Shown: positions 31,162 through 43,713 of the stretch, piece by piece | Numbering within the stretch: the first letter of the stretch is position 1 | Layout: each line of letters opens with the position of its first letter | From: Diacronema lutheri | Lineage: Eukaryota > Haptophyta > Pavlovophyceae > Pavlovales > Pavlovaceae | Direction of reading: 5' to 3' | DNA: 64,000 bases | Assembly (NCBI GenBank): GCA_019448385.1 | Contig: JAGTXO010000004.1 | Location: 1,054,001 to 1,118,000 of the forward strand | Translations under genes and position numbers: made by a program | The notes under the pieces: model-generated | Told to the model about the DNA's origin: nothing | The model's input: only the letters and a program-made list of their open reading frames with translations | Databases searched by the model: none

Positions 31162-33269
31162 ATGATCACAATGCCTCGCGTCACGTCGGACATCCGGCCG
31201 CTCCTCGCCGCGGAGGATGGGCGTGCGCCGACGACGGAGCGAGCGCGCGCGGTCGTGCGGCGCGCCGCATGCGTCATATTTGCGCTGCCCGCGCTTGTGC
31301 TCGCCTCGTGCGCGCTCGCGCCCGCGCTCGCGTCCGCGCGCCGTGGCGCGCGCGACGACATGCCGCGCGTGGGGCTGCAGCCGGCCGCCACTGATGGTGG
31401 CGGCAACTACAGCTTCTGCCGGCCAGACCCCAACGTGCTCGTGTGGGACGAGGACTTTGAGCAGCTCGTGCGCGCGCGCGCCGCCGCCGTGCTCGTGAAG
31501 GGTTGGCTGAGCGTGCCGCTGGTGCACGAGCGTGAGCTGCTCGCGCCGATCGGTCTCGAGAGCCCGCGCGTCGCGCTGCGCGTCGCGGGCTATTCAGACT
31601 GCGCGCCCAAGGCGCGCGCACCGCTCCTCACGCACTGCGGCGGGCCGGGCAGCGGCAACGATTGCCTGAGCATCGCCAACCTGCTGCCGACGCTCTCGCC
31701 CGCGCTTGATAACTTTGCAATCAGCCAGCGCGGCGTGATCGCGCCGCGCTCCGATCGACGGCCGCCACCCGTGCCGTTCCGCTCGGCTGACGGACGCGAG
31801 CGAGTGCGCGCATTCCCGACCATCACGTGCTACACCTCGTGGGCAACCCCCATTATCGACACCGTCCGGCGCGCGTACGAAGACGCGCGGCTCGACCCCG
31901 CGCCGCTCGACGCGCTGCTCGCCACGTACGCGCGTGCGGGCGGCGGCGGCGAGGAGCTGATGCTATACAACGCGACGCTCATCCAGCCGTACGCCCACCT
32001 GCTCGCCGCCTCCGCCGCCGAATGCCGCTCGCGCGCCGAGTTTCGTTCGCTCGGCGCGGCGCGCACCGACGTTGGGCCGCCCGACGCCGCAAGCGACGGC
32101 GTCGCCGCTCCGACGTTGGCCCCTGCAAACGGCGCACCCGCGTCGACCGTCTTCGACTCTGAGCTTGGCGGACACGAGTCGCTGCTCGACTTCGCCTCGA
32201 CGACCGACCTCGCGCGCGATATTGACGCGCTGCGCGCGGCTGTCGGATCCGCCCGTATTTCAATTTGGGGCACATCGTACGGCACGGTCGTTGGCGGCGC
32301 ATACGCGACCATGTTCTCCGATCGGGTGCGCGGCCGTCCAGCATCCAAGCCTCGCGCGCGCGCGCGCGCGCGCGCGCTCCCACTCACACACAGCCTGCCG
32401 AGTCGGGCGCGCGCGCAGGTGGAGGCCCTCGTGCTCGATGGCAACGTGGGCGTCGAGAACGACATCTACAAGGCATGCGCCGGCCTAGCCCGCGCGCGCG
32501 CGGCGCACCGCGCGCTTTGCTCACGGCCGACGCGCCTCTCTTCCCATCTGCCGGCGTGCCAACAGGTGGGCGAGAAGCTCGCGCTTAGCTACGACGACGT
32601 GTGGAATGGGCTCTGCTCCGCGTGCGACGCGAGCTATTTTGTGGCGGGCGAGCGCGCGGGGCGGAAGTGCGCGGCGGCGCCGTACGCGAACGAGAAAATC
32701 CTCAAGCTGATGGCGCAGCCAGCGCGCGTACCCGGCTTGCTCCGCCTGCTCAAGAGCACGCTCGATCGCGGCATCACGGGCCGCGGCATCGCGCCCGCCG
32801 CGGCCATCGCGATGGCGTGCATCGAGTCGCTGAGCACGCGTGGTGATTACACCGGGCCGGGCTGCTGCGCGGCCGAGCTCGAGGCCGACGTCCTCCCCAC
32901 GCCGGCCGACGAATGGGAGGACCGGCTGAGCATCATCCAAGTCGTGCGTGCGCTCGACATTGCGGGCAGGCTCAACCCTGCGCAGATCGCGCGCTTTTAC
33001 GTGGAGCTCGGGCTGCGGCACCCGCTCGGCGCGCAGGGCGCGAGCAACGTGATCTTCATCGCATCGTCGCCCACGCTGCCGCGGCCGACGCCGCCGTTCG
33101 GCTCACCGATCGTGACGCCGCTGATCATCGGCACGCTGAACGACCCGGCGACAACCTTCGCGGCCGCGCAGGACATGAAGGCCTTCTTCCCGCAGGGCAC
33201 GCTCTTGACGTGGCAAGGGTGCGCCGCCGCCGCGCAGCGCCGCGCGCGCGCGTATGCTCCCGTACCGAG

Positions 33270-33334
<65 letters not shown>

Positions 33335-33627
33335 CGTGCGCGCGCGGCCTCCGCGCTCGCCCAACGGCGCACGGCAGCTTTTTGCACGGCTTCCGCATCG
33401 TGGACGCGCTGCCCGCGCGCGATGCAGCTGCGAGCGACGAGCTGCGATTTGCCAACGGCGGGTACGGCGCATACGTGTGCACGCAGCTTCTCAAAGCGTA
33501 CCTTGTCTCGGGCGAGCTGCCGCGCGACGGCACGACGTGCCCAATCGACGGCCCGGGCGCGTCGGCGCTCGCGCTCGACTTGGCCGTCGCGCACGCGGGG
33601 CGCGGCAAGGGGCAGGTGTGCTTGTGA
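31162..33627 (+). CDS. TAP-like alpha/beta-hydrolase, S33 peptidase family, four exons
   Basis: Exons 31162-32325, 32419-32472, 32566-33218 and 33378-33627 give 706 aa. After a basic start comes a hydrophobic segment ([20 protein letters not shown]), a signal or anchor, then an alpha/beta-hydrolase: [13 protein letters not shown] (oxyanion region), a nucleophile elbow WGTSYGT (Ser372), LVLDGNV, acid LNDPATT (Asp599) and His627 in FLHGF created by the last splice, followed by the Cys-containing TAP C-terminus ([10 protein letters not shown]). Relatives release short peptides from N-termini of extracellular substrates. Intron 2 (32473-32565) reads as GC-AG; introns 1 and 3 start GTGCGC. All three introns are stop-free multiples of three (93, 93 and 159 nt). 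Intron 3 contains a 63-base C tract. Confidence 0.8.
33270..33332 (+). repeat. Poly(C) tract of 63 bases in an intron
   Basis: An uninterrupted C run within peptidase intron 3 (33219-33377), 45 bp before the acceptor AG at 33376-33377. Confidence 0.95.
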
Positions 33628-33772
33628 CGTCTGCTGCGCTCGCTGCCACTTGGCTCGAAGGAGGGCGCGCCCCACGCGCCCGACGTCGCCTCCGGCCCAA
33701 GATGGCACGCGGGCACGACGTCGTCACTCGTCACCCGCGCCATCGCTGACTTCAGACCTGGAACCGCGCCAA

Positions 33773-35969
<2,197 letters not shown>

Positions 35970-36105
35970 GACTTCAGAACTTTCATCATGTACAGACGGA
36001 TGGACGGCAGCCAGCGCACACAGGGAGGGGATGGAGCAGGTGGAGAGGGGAGATTCACAGTCCATGTGGGCACGCGGCGAACGTCAAGAGTCGGAGACGT
36101 CAGAG

Positions 36106-36621
36106 TCAGAGCGCGTCCGCGGCGAGCTTGAGCAGCGCGCCGCCGACGAAGGCAGCGATGAGGAACGGGACCTGCGACGACGACGCTGGGGCCTCGCCGT
36201 CGTCGCGCGAGGACCGGCCAAAGCCCCAGCCGGGCATCTGCTGCAGCTCCTGCGCGCGCACCCAGCTTCTGCTACGCGCGGGGTCGGACAGGAACGCGTC
36301 CACCTCCGTGACGGCGTACTCGTGCGTTTTGCCCAACCTGAGGTACTGCGCGATGAGGTCGGCGCGAAGCGCCTGTACACTTGGCGTGCCCACCTTGACC
36401 GTCCATGCCTCCGCCTCCGTCCACGCCGCGTCGGCCTGTTCGTCCGCCGCGTTCTGGTCGTCGCCACCGCCCACGCGGCCGCCCGCCGCCGTCGACTGCA
36501 AGATGAGGGCAGGAGCGCGCGGGCCCCGGAGCAGCAGTGTGCGCCGAATCACCGCACCCGGCCGCCGGAGCGCGACGGCGTCCGCTCCAAGCGCCAGCTG
36601 AACAAGCAGGAAGGCGCGCAT
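36106..36621 (-). CDS. Hypothetical tail-anchored or plastid protein, 171 aa
   Basis: ATG 36621 gives MRAFLLVQLALGADAVALRR, a hydrophobic start followed by basic, Ser-poor sequence resembling a targeting peptide. The middle is acidic and helical (DAAWTEAEAWTVKVGTPSVQ, LRLGKTHEYAVTEVDAF). The C-terminus is one hydrophobic helix, VPFLIAAFVGGALLKLA, ending in DAL. Earlier in-frame codons exist up to 36768, but the targeting-like start favours 36621. No family recognised. It converges with the sulfotransferase. Confidence 0.55.
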   Translation of the reverse strand: MRAFLLVQLALGADAVALRRPGAVIRRTLLLRGPRAPALILQSTAAGGRVGGGDDQNAADEQADAAWTEAEAWTVKVGTPSVQALRADLIAQYLRLGKTHEYAVTEVDAFLSDPARSRSWVRAQELQQMPGWGFGRSSRDDGEAPASSSQVPFLIAAFVGGALLKLAADAL

Positions 36622-37146
36622 TTCTCCCAGAAGGCTCCTTTCGCACCAAGCGATCAAAAGTCTGTTCGATGCCCCAACCGCCCAGGATGCGGGGAAAGTT
36701 GGCCTGGTGTACTTACGGCGCTTCAGCACCATGCGGGGGCCCCCGTGGGAGGGTGAACCGTAAATCACGGCGCGCGGCGGCGGCGCGTGCGGATGCGTGA
36801 TGCGGTGCGGACGATCATGCGCTGGCGGTGGGCTGTTTCAAATCGAGGCCTGGCGGGTGGACGCGCACTCACGGGTGCGCAGGGCCGTGCGGCGCGGCGC
36901 GTTCAGCGGCCTCGACGGGACGGGCGGTTGGGCGGTGCTCACTGGCGGCTGCAATGCCGGCGTGACACGCGTCGGCGGGCGTGGTCCACTGGTCCTGTCT
37001 GCGTGGACTGACCGGCTGAGTGGTCCGAGACTCCGAGCGCGCCGGCATGTTCCGACACGATTCAACTGGACGCCCTGCCGGGAAAATCGTGGCAGCCCTG
37101 CAAGCGTTCGTGCAGGACACATACACGGTGTGCCGCGGATGCTCTG
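36622..37146. other. Divergent spacer before PRORP
   Basis: About 525 bp between the divergent starts at 36621 and 37147. No credible protein, repeat or RNA is visible. It presumably holds both promoters. Confidence 0.4.
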
Positions 37147-39513
37147 ATGCTCGTCAGCGCGCGCATGCTCGTCCTGCACATGTGGCTCCTGGCAGCGACC
37201 GCCACGCAGCGCAGCCTGCGCGCGCACCTCCGGCCAGCCCGCCTCGGCCGCGCGCTGTGCGCGGCGGCGAACGTGCGACCGACGGAGGGTGAGGGCACGG
37301 CCGCGGGCACGCCGACGTCCCTTCCGGGCGCGACGGCGAAGGAGCGGCGGACGCATGTGCTGCAACTGTGCCATGATTTGCGCGCCGAAGAGGCTGTTGC
37401 GTGCATCCAGCGCATCGAGCACTCCGGTGAGCCCATCCCGACGTTCATCTACAACTCGCTCATCATCGCTTGCGCCGACCAGCGCGCGCTCGGTGCGCGC
37501 CGCGGGCGCGATGACGCGGGCGGCCGTCTCGGGTGAAAGTTTGCCTCGCGCGCGCGCGCGCGTGCGCCTGCCGCGCCGCGCGCCGCGTGCGCTTGCGCCG
37601 CGCCCACGTGCGGCGCGCGGCGCGCGGCCGGTTTTCGCGCGTGCGCGGCGGCGCGCAGTTCAGAGCCTCGTGGAGCGGATGTGGTCGGGCGCGCTGCGTG
37701 CGGACGACGGCACGTACTCGGCGCTCGTGCGCAATTTTGTGCACTGGGGAGACCTCGGCCGAGCCGTGCGCGTCCTCCACCGCATGCGCGAAAAGGGGAT
37801 GGTAATTAGGCGGAGGGTCGTGCAGCCACTGATCGAGCGGCTCTGCACGCAGGGGCGCGCGCGCGCGGCGGTGCGCGTGCTGCAGCGCACGGAGCATTTG
37901 GGCGTTATGTACGCGGCGGAGGACTTTGCGATGATGCTCGAGGCGTGCTGCCGCGCTGGCGAGCTCGGCCACGTCGAGCCGCTCCTTGTCCGGCTGCGCG
38001 ACGAGTGCGATGACCGCCTCCCGGACACCGTCCTGACGACCGTCGAACGCGCGCTCGGCGCGGCGCGCTTCGCGGACGGCTCGGCGTGCTTCGAGCTCGC
38101 GCGCGTGCAGATCGGCGCGGACGAGCTCCGCTGCACCCACTGCGACACCGAGCTCGTTCAGCTCCGCCTCTCCGACGAGCAGCGCCGGCAAGTTCGCGAG
38201 CGGCTCGTTGAGCGTGCGCGCGCCGTCGACCCCACGGGGTTGCTCACGCAGTCGCTCGAGGCGATCGAGGCGTGGCTAGCCAGATCGCCGCCGTACGACT
38301 GCGTGATCGACGGCCCCAACGTCGTGCGCGCGCGCGCACGTCCGCACACGCAGCCGGCGCGCGCGGCGCGAGGCGCAAGGCGCCGCCCGCGGCCGACCGC
38401 GCGCGCACGCCCGCCCTGCACGCCCGCGCGCGCGCCCGCGCGCGCGTCCGCCGGCCGCAGGCGTACGACGACCAAAACTTTGTGGGCGGCCGCTTTAACT
38501 ACTACCAGGTCGAGGACATGCGTCAGCGCGCGCAGGCGATGGGGCTGAGGCCGATGCTCGTAATGCCCGTCAAATATATGCCCTCAAACTTCCCGCAAGC
38601 GCGGGTGCGCGCGGCCGCAGCGCGGCCGCAGCGCGACGGCGCGCGCGCGCGCGGCGCGCGGTGCATTCGCCTCCTCGCGTCGAGCCTCACGCTCACGCGC
38701 TGCGAGCGCGACGCCGCGCCGCGGCCGCGCCGCCGTCCTCGCCGCGCCGCGGCCGCACAGATCCCAAACCACACGCGCAGGCAGCGGCACGCCATGACGG
38801 ACCTGTCGATCGAGGAGCTGCTGATCATCGAGCACTGGCGGCAGCTCGACGTCGTCTTCGAGGCCGAGCTCTCGGGCAAGGACGACTGGGTATGGATCTA
38901 CGCATCGCTGCTCGGGAACGGCCGGCTTGTCGTGACGAACGACGAGATGCGTGACCACTGGCTTCACCTGCTCGAGCACCGCCTCTTCCGTCGGTGGAAG
39001 GAGGCGCAGATCATACGCTTCCAGTTCGCGCGGCAGGGAAACGTTGGCCGCGACGGCTGCTGGTCGATCAACATGCGCGAACCGCGTCCGTGGGCGCACG
39101 CTACGCAGCGCGCAGAGAATGGCGTATGGCACCTCGCGGCGGCAAGCGGAGACGGCTGGCTGTGCGCGCAGCCGCTCGGCGAGCTGCCGCCCGAGCCGCT
39201 GCTCAGGGCGCCGATGCGTCGCGCGGCGCGCGCGGTCGGGCCGCTCAGCGAGCACTGCACGTGCGCGCGCGCGCCGGACGGCGTGCACCGTGGAGCGGGC
39301 GGCGGCGGCGACCTGCGCGCTGTGTTCGGCGGATCGCACCCGACGGAAGCGACGGCCGTTCTGGTGGCGGCGCGGGAGAGTGCCGCGGCCGCCGACGTCG
39401 TCGCGGCGTCGGCCGCCGACCAGGAGGGCGGCGCGGCGGCCGCGGCGCCGTCGTGTGCGCCAGCCTCGTTGTTGAGCGCAGCGCCAAGCGGCGCGTCGCC
39501 GCCGCTCTCATGA
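37147..39513 (+). CDS. PRORP: Protein-only RNase P (PRORP)
   Basis: Removes 5' leaders from pre-tRNA without an RNA subunit. Exons 37147-37492, 37659-38323, 38461-38604 and 38761-39513 join in phase to 635 aa. The N-terminus looks organellar (Arg/Ala-rich). PPR repeats follow (FIYNSLIIACADQ, YSALVRNFVHWGDLGRAVRV, VQPLIERLCTQGRARAAVRV), then a CTHC zinc motif and a NYN nuclease domain: YDCVIDGPNV (Asp333), QNFVGGRFNYYQ, KDDWVWIYAS (Asp426, Asp427) and VVTNDEMRDHW (Asp446, Asp450), which are the metal-binding aspartates of PRORPs. All three introns start GTGCGC. The end of exon 3 has an alternative GC donor six bases earlier. The C-terminal 150 residues are low-complexity. Confidence 0.9.
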
Positions 39514-39716
39514 ACACACCCTCGTCCGATTTCGGCCATATGCTCATGCCGGGCGGCAGCTTGCCCATCTCGGCAGGTGCGAGCAGCCAGCCCATTCGAG
39601 GGTCTGGCCTTCCCGTCCAATGCGTCGACAGTCAGCGTTCTCTTGTGATTGCGCTTCCGCGCTGAGAAAATGAGAAAGAAAAAGTTGGGAGCGAGGCCGG
39701 CGACGAGCCCCGCCGA

Positions 39717-41108
39717 ATGCTGGCCAGCGTTCTCGTCTCCGCGCTCGCCTTCCACAGCGCGCCGGCACTCCGGACGTTCAGCGCGCGGTCAGCGCTCGTC
39801 ATGTACGGTGGTGGTGGCTACGGACGAGGCGGCAACGAGGGCGACTACCAGCGCGCCTCCGACGACACGGCGCAGGTCGACGTCGCGCGCGTGGAGGACA
39901 TGGTCCGCGAGCGCGCTGACCTCCGCGCGGCGCGCGACTTCGAAGGTGCGGACGCGGTGCGCGATCAGCTGCAGTCGATGGGCGTGACGGTTTTTGACCG
40001 CGATCGCACGTGGACTGCCAGCGCCGGCGACGGCGGCGGCGGCGGCTACGCCGGCGGCCAGCAGCAGGCGCGCGGCCGCGGCGGTGGCTTCGAGCGGCGC
40101 GGCGGCGGTGGCTCGCGATCCCAGTACACGCGCCAGGCGGGCGACAACGCGCCCATTGACGAGGCCGCTGTCATGCTCCTCATCACTGAGCGCGCCGAGC
40201 TCCGCGCGGCGCGCGACTTCGACGGTGCCGATGTGGTGCGCGCTGAACTTCAAGGCATGGGCGTCGTCGTGCACGACCGCGAGATGGAGTGGTTCGTCGT
40301 GGGCGGCGGCGGCGGTGGCCGGCGGAACGATGGCTACGACTCGCGCGGCGGCGGCCGCGGCGGCGGCCGCGGCGGCGGCGCGCGCGAGCAGCGTTACTCT
40401 GACCAGGGCAGCCGCCCGTACGAGCGCGCGGAGAACGATGACGCGCCGATCGATGTCGCGCGCGTCGAGGAGCTCCTCGCGCAGCGCGCCGAGCTCCGCT
40501 CCGCGCGCGACTTTGACGGCGCCGACGCGGTGCGCTCTGAGCTGACCGAGATGGGCGTAACGGTCTTTGACCGTGAATTCAAGTGGTTCGTCACGAGCTC
40601 GGGCGGCGGCGGGTACTCGAATGAGCGCGGCGGCGGCCGCGCGCCGCGCGAGCCCATCGATTTCGGCCCGCTCGGCCACGACTACACGCGCTCCGCCGAC
40701 GACAGCACCGAGCTTTCCGCTGACGCGATTGCGAACATCAACCGCCTTCTCGCCGCGCGGCTCGAGGCCAAGATGACGCGCCGCTTTGACGATGCGGATG
40801 CGTATCTCGACGAGCTCAAGGACACCTACTCGTGCGCCGTCAACGACAAGACCAAGGCGTGGCGGTGCGACGGCACGGCGTTCCCGACGCACACGCGCAT
40901 CCGCGGCGACGACGACGTGCAGGTCGACGAAGCCTACGTGCAGGACCTGCTGCGGCAGCGCGCGCTGGCCAAGAAGAACCAGGACTACGAGACGGCCGAC
41001 GCGCTCGCCGCGCAGCTCAAGGACGAGCTCAACATTTGGGTGGACGACAAGCGCGCGACGTGGCGCGTCGGCGCGCCCGCGCGCCCCGCCAACCGCCGCC
41101 GCTTCTGA
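39717..41108 (+). CDS. Plastid-type protein with five CysRS-tail-like repeats and RGG linkers
   Basis: An intact 463-aa single-exon gene, ATG 39717. The N-terminus MLASVLVSALAFHSAPALRT looks like a signal plus plastid transit sequence. Then come five units of about 60-70 residues built on a helical hairpin, for example ERADLRAARDFEGADAVRDQ followed by GVTVFDRDRTW. The pattern (R-x2-K/R-D-F-x2-AD-x-R-x-L-x3-G-x3-D-x3-W) is that of the small C-terminal domain of cysteinyl-tRNA synthetases. Glycine/arginine linkers with RGG motifs separate the first units; units 4 and 5 are more diverged. An RNA-binding role in the plastid is a reasonable inference; the exact function is unknown. Confidence 0.6.
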   Translation: MLASVLVSALAFHSAPALRTFSARSALVMYGGGGYGRGGNEGDYQRASDDTAQVDVARVEDMVRERADLRAARDFEGADAVRDQLQSMGVTVFDRDRTWTASAGDGGGGGYAGGQQQARGRGGGFERRGGGGSRSQYTRQAGDNAPIDEAAVMLLITERAELRAARDFDGADVVRAELQGMGVVVHDREMEWFVVGGGGGGRRNDGYDSRGGGRGGGRGGGAREQRYSDQGSRPYERAENDDAPIDVARVEELLAQRAELRSARDFDGADAVRSELTEMGVTVFDREFKWFVTSSGGGGYSNERGGGRAPREPIDFGPLGHDYTRSADDSTELSADAIANINRLLAARLEAKMTRRFDDADAYLDELKDTYSCAVNDKTKAWRCDGTAFPTHTRIRGDDDVQVDEAYVQDLLRQRALAKKNQDYETADALAAQLKDELNIWVDDKRATWRVGAPARPANRRRF

Positions 41109-41383
41109 GCGGCCGGCCGCCGACGCGGCCGACGCGGCGGCGGCGCGCTGCGCGTTTGCCCGAGTGCGCTGTCCGAGCGTCATGCGCCCGCAGCGCATAC
41201 GTTTCTGAGGACGGCGGGGACGCGGCGGCGCGCGCCGCTTGCGCACCGCGCGCGCGCCTCGCCCCGTGCCTGGCCGCGGGCAACCCTGGTCTCCTCCGCA
41301 CGGGCTCGTCAGTCGTCAGACGTCAGGCGTCAGGAGGCCAGGCCACGGCCAGGGACGAGGCGAGGCGCGCGAGCACAGTGAAC
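41109..41383. other. Convergent 3' spacer
   Basis: 275 bp between convergent stop codons. It contains direct repeats of GTCAGACGTCAGGCGTCAGG near 41310. No gene seen. Confidence 0.4.
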
Positions 41384-42580
41384 TTACGCGGGGGGCGCAG
41401 AGTCTGCTACCCGCACTCCAGAGGGAAAGTTGCCCGCCAGCGCCTCGCCCGCCAGCGCCTCCATCTGCGCGATGAGCGCCTCGCCCTTGTCGACGCACCA
41501 CCCGTTGGGCTCAATTTCATCGCCCGCCTGGTCGAAGGCGACGCCCGACTGCCCACCCAGCTCGGGCGCGAGCATGAGCCGCGCCGTCGTGCCCGCGTAC
41601 GCCTCGGTCGTGAGCACAAAGAGACCGAGAAAGTTGTCGACCGCGCCCGTCAGCCAGCCGGTGACGGGCATCGCTCCTGATCCGGTGAGCGCGGTGGTGA
41701 AGCCGGGGTTGAGCGCGAACGTGGACAGCTTCGCCCTGTGCACGTGCACGAGCGCCTCGTTGATCAGCGCGGCGCGCGCGCGCTGCGTGCTCGGCGAGAA
41801 GCTCCGCATCGCGTTGAAGTCGTCCGCATCGCCCACGCCGGCGCGCTCGCTGGAAACCCCAACGACCCACGCGCGCAAGCGGCGCTTGGCGCCACCGGCG
41901 CGCTTGAGCGCGGCAAGCTTACGCAGCAGCACGACATGCGACAGCGCGCACGCCGCGAGCCCGCGCTCAAGCCCCTCGCGCGTCTCCTCGCGCCGAGCGG
42001 TCGCGATGGACGCGGAAGGGGCGGGCGCGCCCGAGAAGACGACTGCGCGCGCGCGCGGGGACGCGAGGGCGAGCGAGCGCGGCGACGCGTGAGCGCGCGC
42101 GGCAAGGGAACAAGCGCGCACGCCACCGAGGAGCGAGGCGGCCCTTGCGCGCGCGCGCGCGCGCCGCGCACCGTCGTCGAGGCGGGGGATGAGGCGCTTG
42201 AGCGCGTCGTTCTGTTCAAGCAGCGAGTCGCACACGCGCATCAGGCTGAGGTCGGCGCTGATGAACGAGACATTGCTGCCGGGCGCCGGCTCAAAAGTGC
42301 TGCCAATCACGGTTACGTCCGCGCCGAGCGCCGAGAGCCGCTCCGCGAGCGCGCGCCCGAGACCTGCGCTGCGCATTAAAGCGGCGGGCGGAGGGTGAGG
42401 TGGTTGGGCGCGCATCATGCTCGCGCGTCGCGGCGCGCGCGCACCGGCAGTGCCGCCAACGATGAGCACGCCGCGGCCCTTTGCGCGCGCTCGCAGCATC
42501 TCTTCGCACACGTGCTTGTCCCAAACACGGCCACCGGGTCTCGTGGTGAGCGCGCGCGCGAGAAGGGCGCCGACGGCCAT
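41384..42580 (-). CDS. Short-chain dehydrogenase-like protein, three exons
   Basis: Exons 42580-42445, 42363-42172 and 42042-41384 give 328 aa. Both introns (81 and 129 nt) start GTGCGC and are multiples of three. The nucleotide-binding motif forms across intron 1: VLIVGGT-AGLGRALAERL (TGxxxGxG type), followed by GADVTVIGS, ISADLSLM, VVFSGAPAPS and VVGVSSERAG. Where the catalytic YxxxK should lie the sequence reads SFSPSTQRARAALINEAL, lacking both Tyr and Lys, so activity as a classical SDR is doubtful. LNPGFTTALTG after it is typical for the fold. It may be a non-catalytic member or use other residues. Confidence 0.7.
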   Translation of the reverse strand: MAVGALLARALTTRPGGRVWDKHVCEEMLRARAKGRGVLIVGGTAGARAPRRASMMRAQPPHPPPAALMRSAGLGRALAERLSALGADVTVIGSTFEPAPGSNVSFISADLSLMRVCDSLLEQNDALKRLIPRLDDGARRARARARAASLLGGVRACSLAARAHASPRSLALASPRARAVVFSGAPAPSASIATARREETREGLERGLAACALSHVVLLRKLAALKRAGGAKRRLRAWVVGVSSERAGVGDADDFNAMRSFSPSTQRARAALINEALVHVHRAKLSTFALNPGFTTALTGSGAMPVTGWLTGAVDNFLGLFVLTTEAYAGTTARLMLAPELGGQSGVAFDQAGDEIEPNGWCVDKGEALIAQMEALAGEALAGNFPSGVRVADSAPPA

Positions 42581-42704
42581 CGTGCGGGGTTTTCCTCGGG
42601 GCGGCGGACGGCCTGGTGGCCGAGCCGCTCGCAGGTGGAGGGGTCTGCCCAAGGGGACGACTCCCTCCCCCCGAGGTGCGCTTTGTGCGTCCTCGGCGCC
42701 GCGG

Positions 42705-43677
42705 CTAGACACTGTCGTCACTGCGCGCATCGGACAGGACGCGCGACGACTCGTCGACGCCCGCCGCGCGCGTCGGCCAATGCAGGCCGTCGCCGACCGG
42801 GCCGACGCCGTATACAGGGATCAGCCACAGCCATTTGCTCCGGCCAAAGACCTGCTCGAGGTTGGCCTCGGCGCCGAGGTTGTACCGGGGGTCGGCGAGC
42901 CCACAGCTCTCGATCGTCGTCTCGTTCCTCGCCGCCATGCTGACGTGGAAGAAGGCGAAGAAGACGAGGGCGACGCCGAGCGAAACGTCTACCATCATGG
43001 CCATCAGCCGGATGGTCGCCGTGCCGAGCGTCTCGCGCTCTGCGCTGCGCACCATGTCGAGCGAGCCGTCCATGTAGAGCGCAGCTGGCCGGAGGCAGCC
43101 GCGGCGCACGGCGGGCGTGAGAGCGCCGTGGCCGCGCGCGGCGCAGCGCGCGTAGCGGCCGCGGCGGCGCACCAGCGGCGTAGAGGCAGGTGATGCACGC
43201 GTAGAAGAGGAAGAGGATGAAGAATTTGCGGTTGTAGTACCCGACGGTGTTGTCCACCCACGGGCAGAAGTGGTCCATGTTGAGCACGAGCCGGCGTGTG
43301 ACGGCGCAGTAGTGCGCGCGCGGCGGCTTGAGCGTGTCCGACTTTTGGCATACGCGGAGCTGCTGCGGGTTGCCCGTCTGGGCCTCGCGCACGAGCCACC
43401 ATTCGGGCGGCACGCCGGGATCGACGCACACCGTCATAAAGTAGGACGCGAGGAGCAGCGCGAGGAGCGTGTGGAACACGGCGAGGTGGAGCACGTCGAG
43501 CGCGCTCGTGATCTCGCGCCATACGACGAGCGGCAAGTAGGACATGGCGACGAGGCCAAGAACAAAGCAGACCATTGGCGAAATGACGATGCGTGTAAAC
43601 GAGCACGGCGCGACGCGGCATCGCGCCGCCCGCCCGTCCTCGGGCGGCTCCTGCGGGGCCAAGCCACTTCGCGCCAT
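42705..43677 (-). CDS. Divergent DHHC-type palmitoyltransferase-like membrane protein
   Basis: Exons 43677-43173 and 43084-42705 give 294 aa (intron 43085-43172, GTGCGC start). Hydrophobic segments surround a zinc-DHHC-like core: LKPPRAHYCAVTRRLVLNMD, HFCPWVDNTVGYYNRKFF, then FILFLFYACITCLYA and, in exon 2, LMAMMVDVSLGVALVFFAFF. The catalytic tetrad reads DHFC instead of DHHC, and several zinc-ligand cysteines usual in the family (C-x2-C pairs, NCVG) are absent. Family members S-acylate proteins at Golgi or plasma membranes; this one may be altered or inactive. ATG 43677 is the first in frame. It is divergent from the FHA gene, 36 bp away. Confidence 0.75.
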
Positions 43678-43713
43678 GCCGCTCGAGTTTTGAAAAGCTC
43701 GGACGACGGCCCG

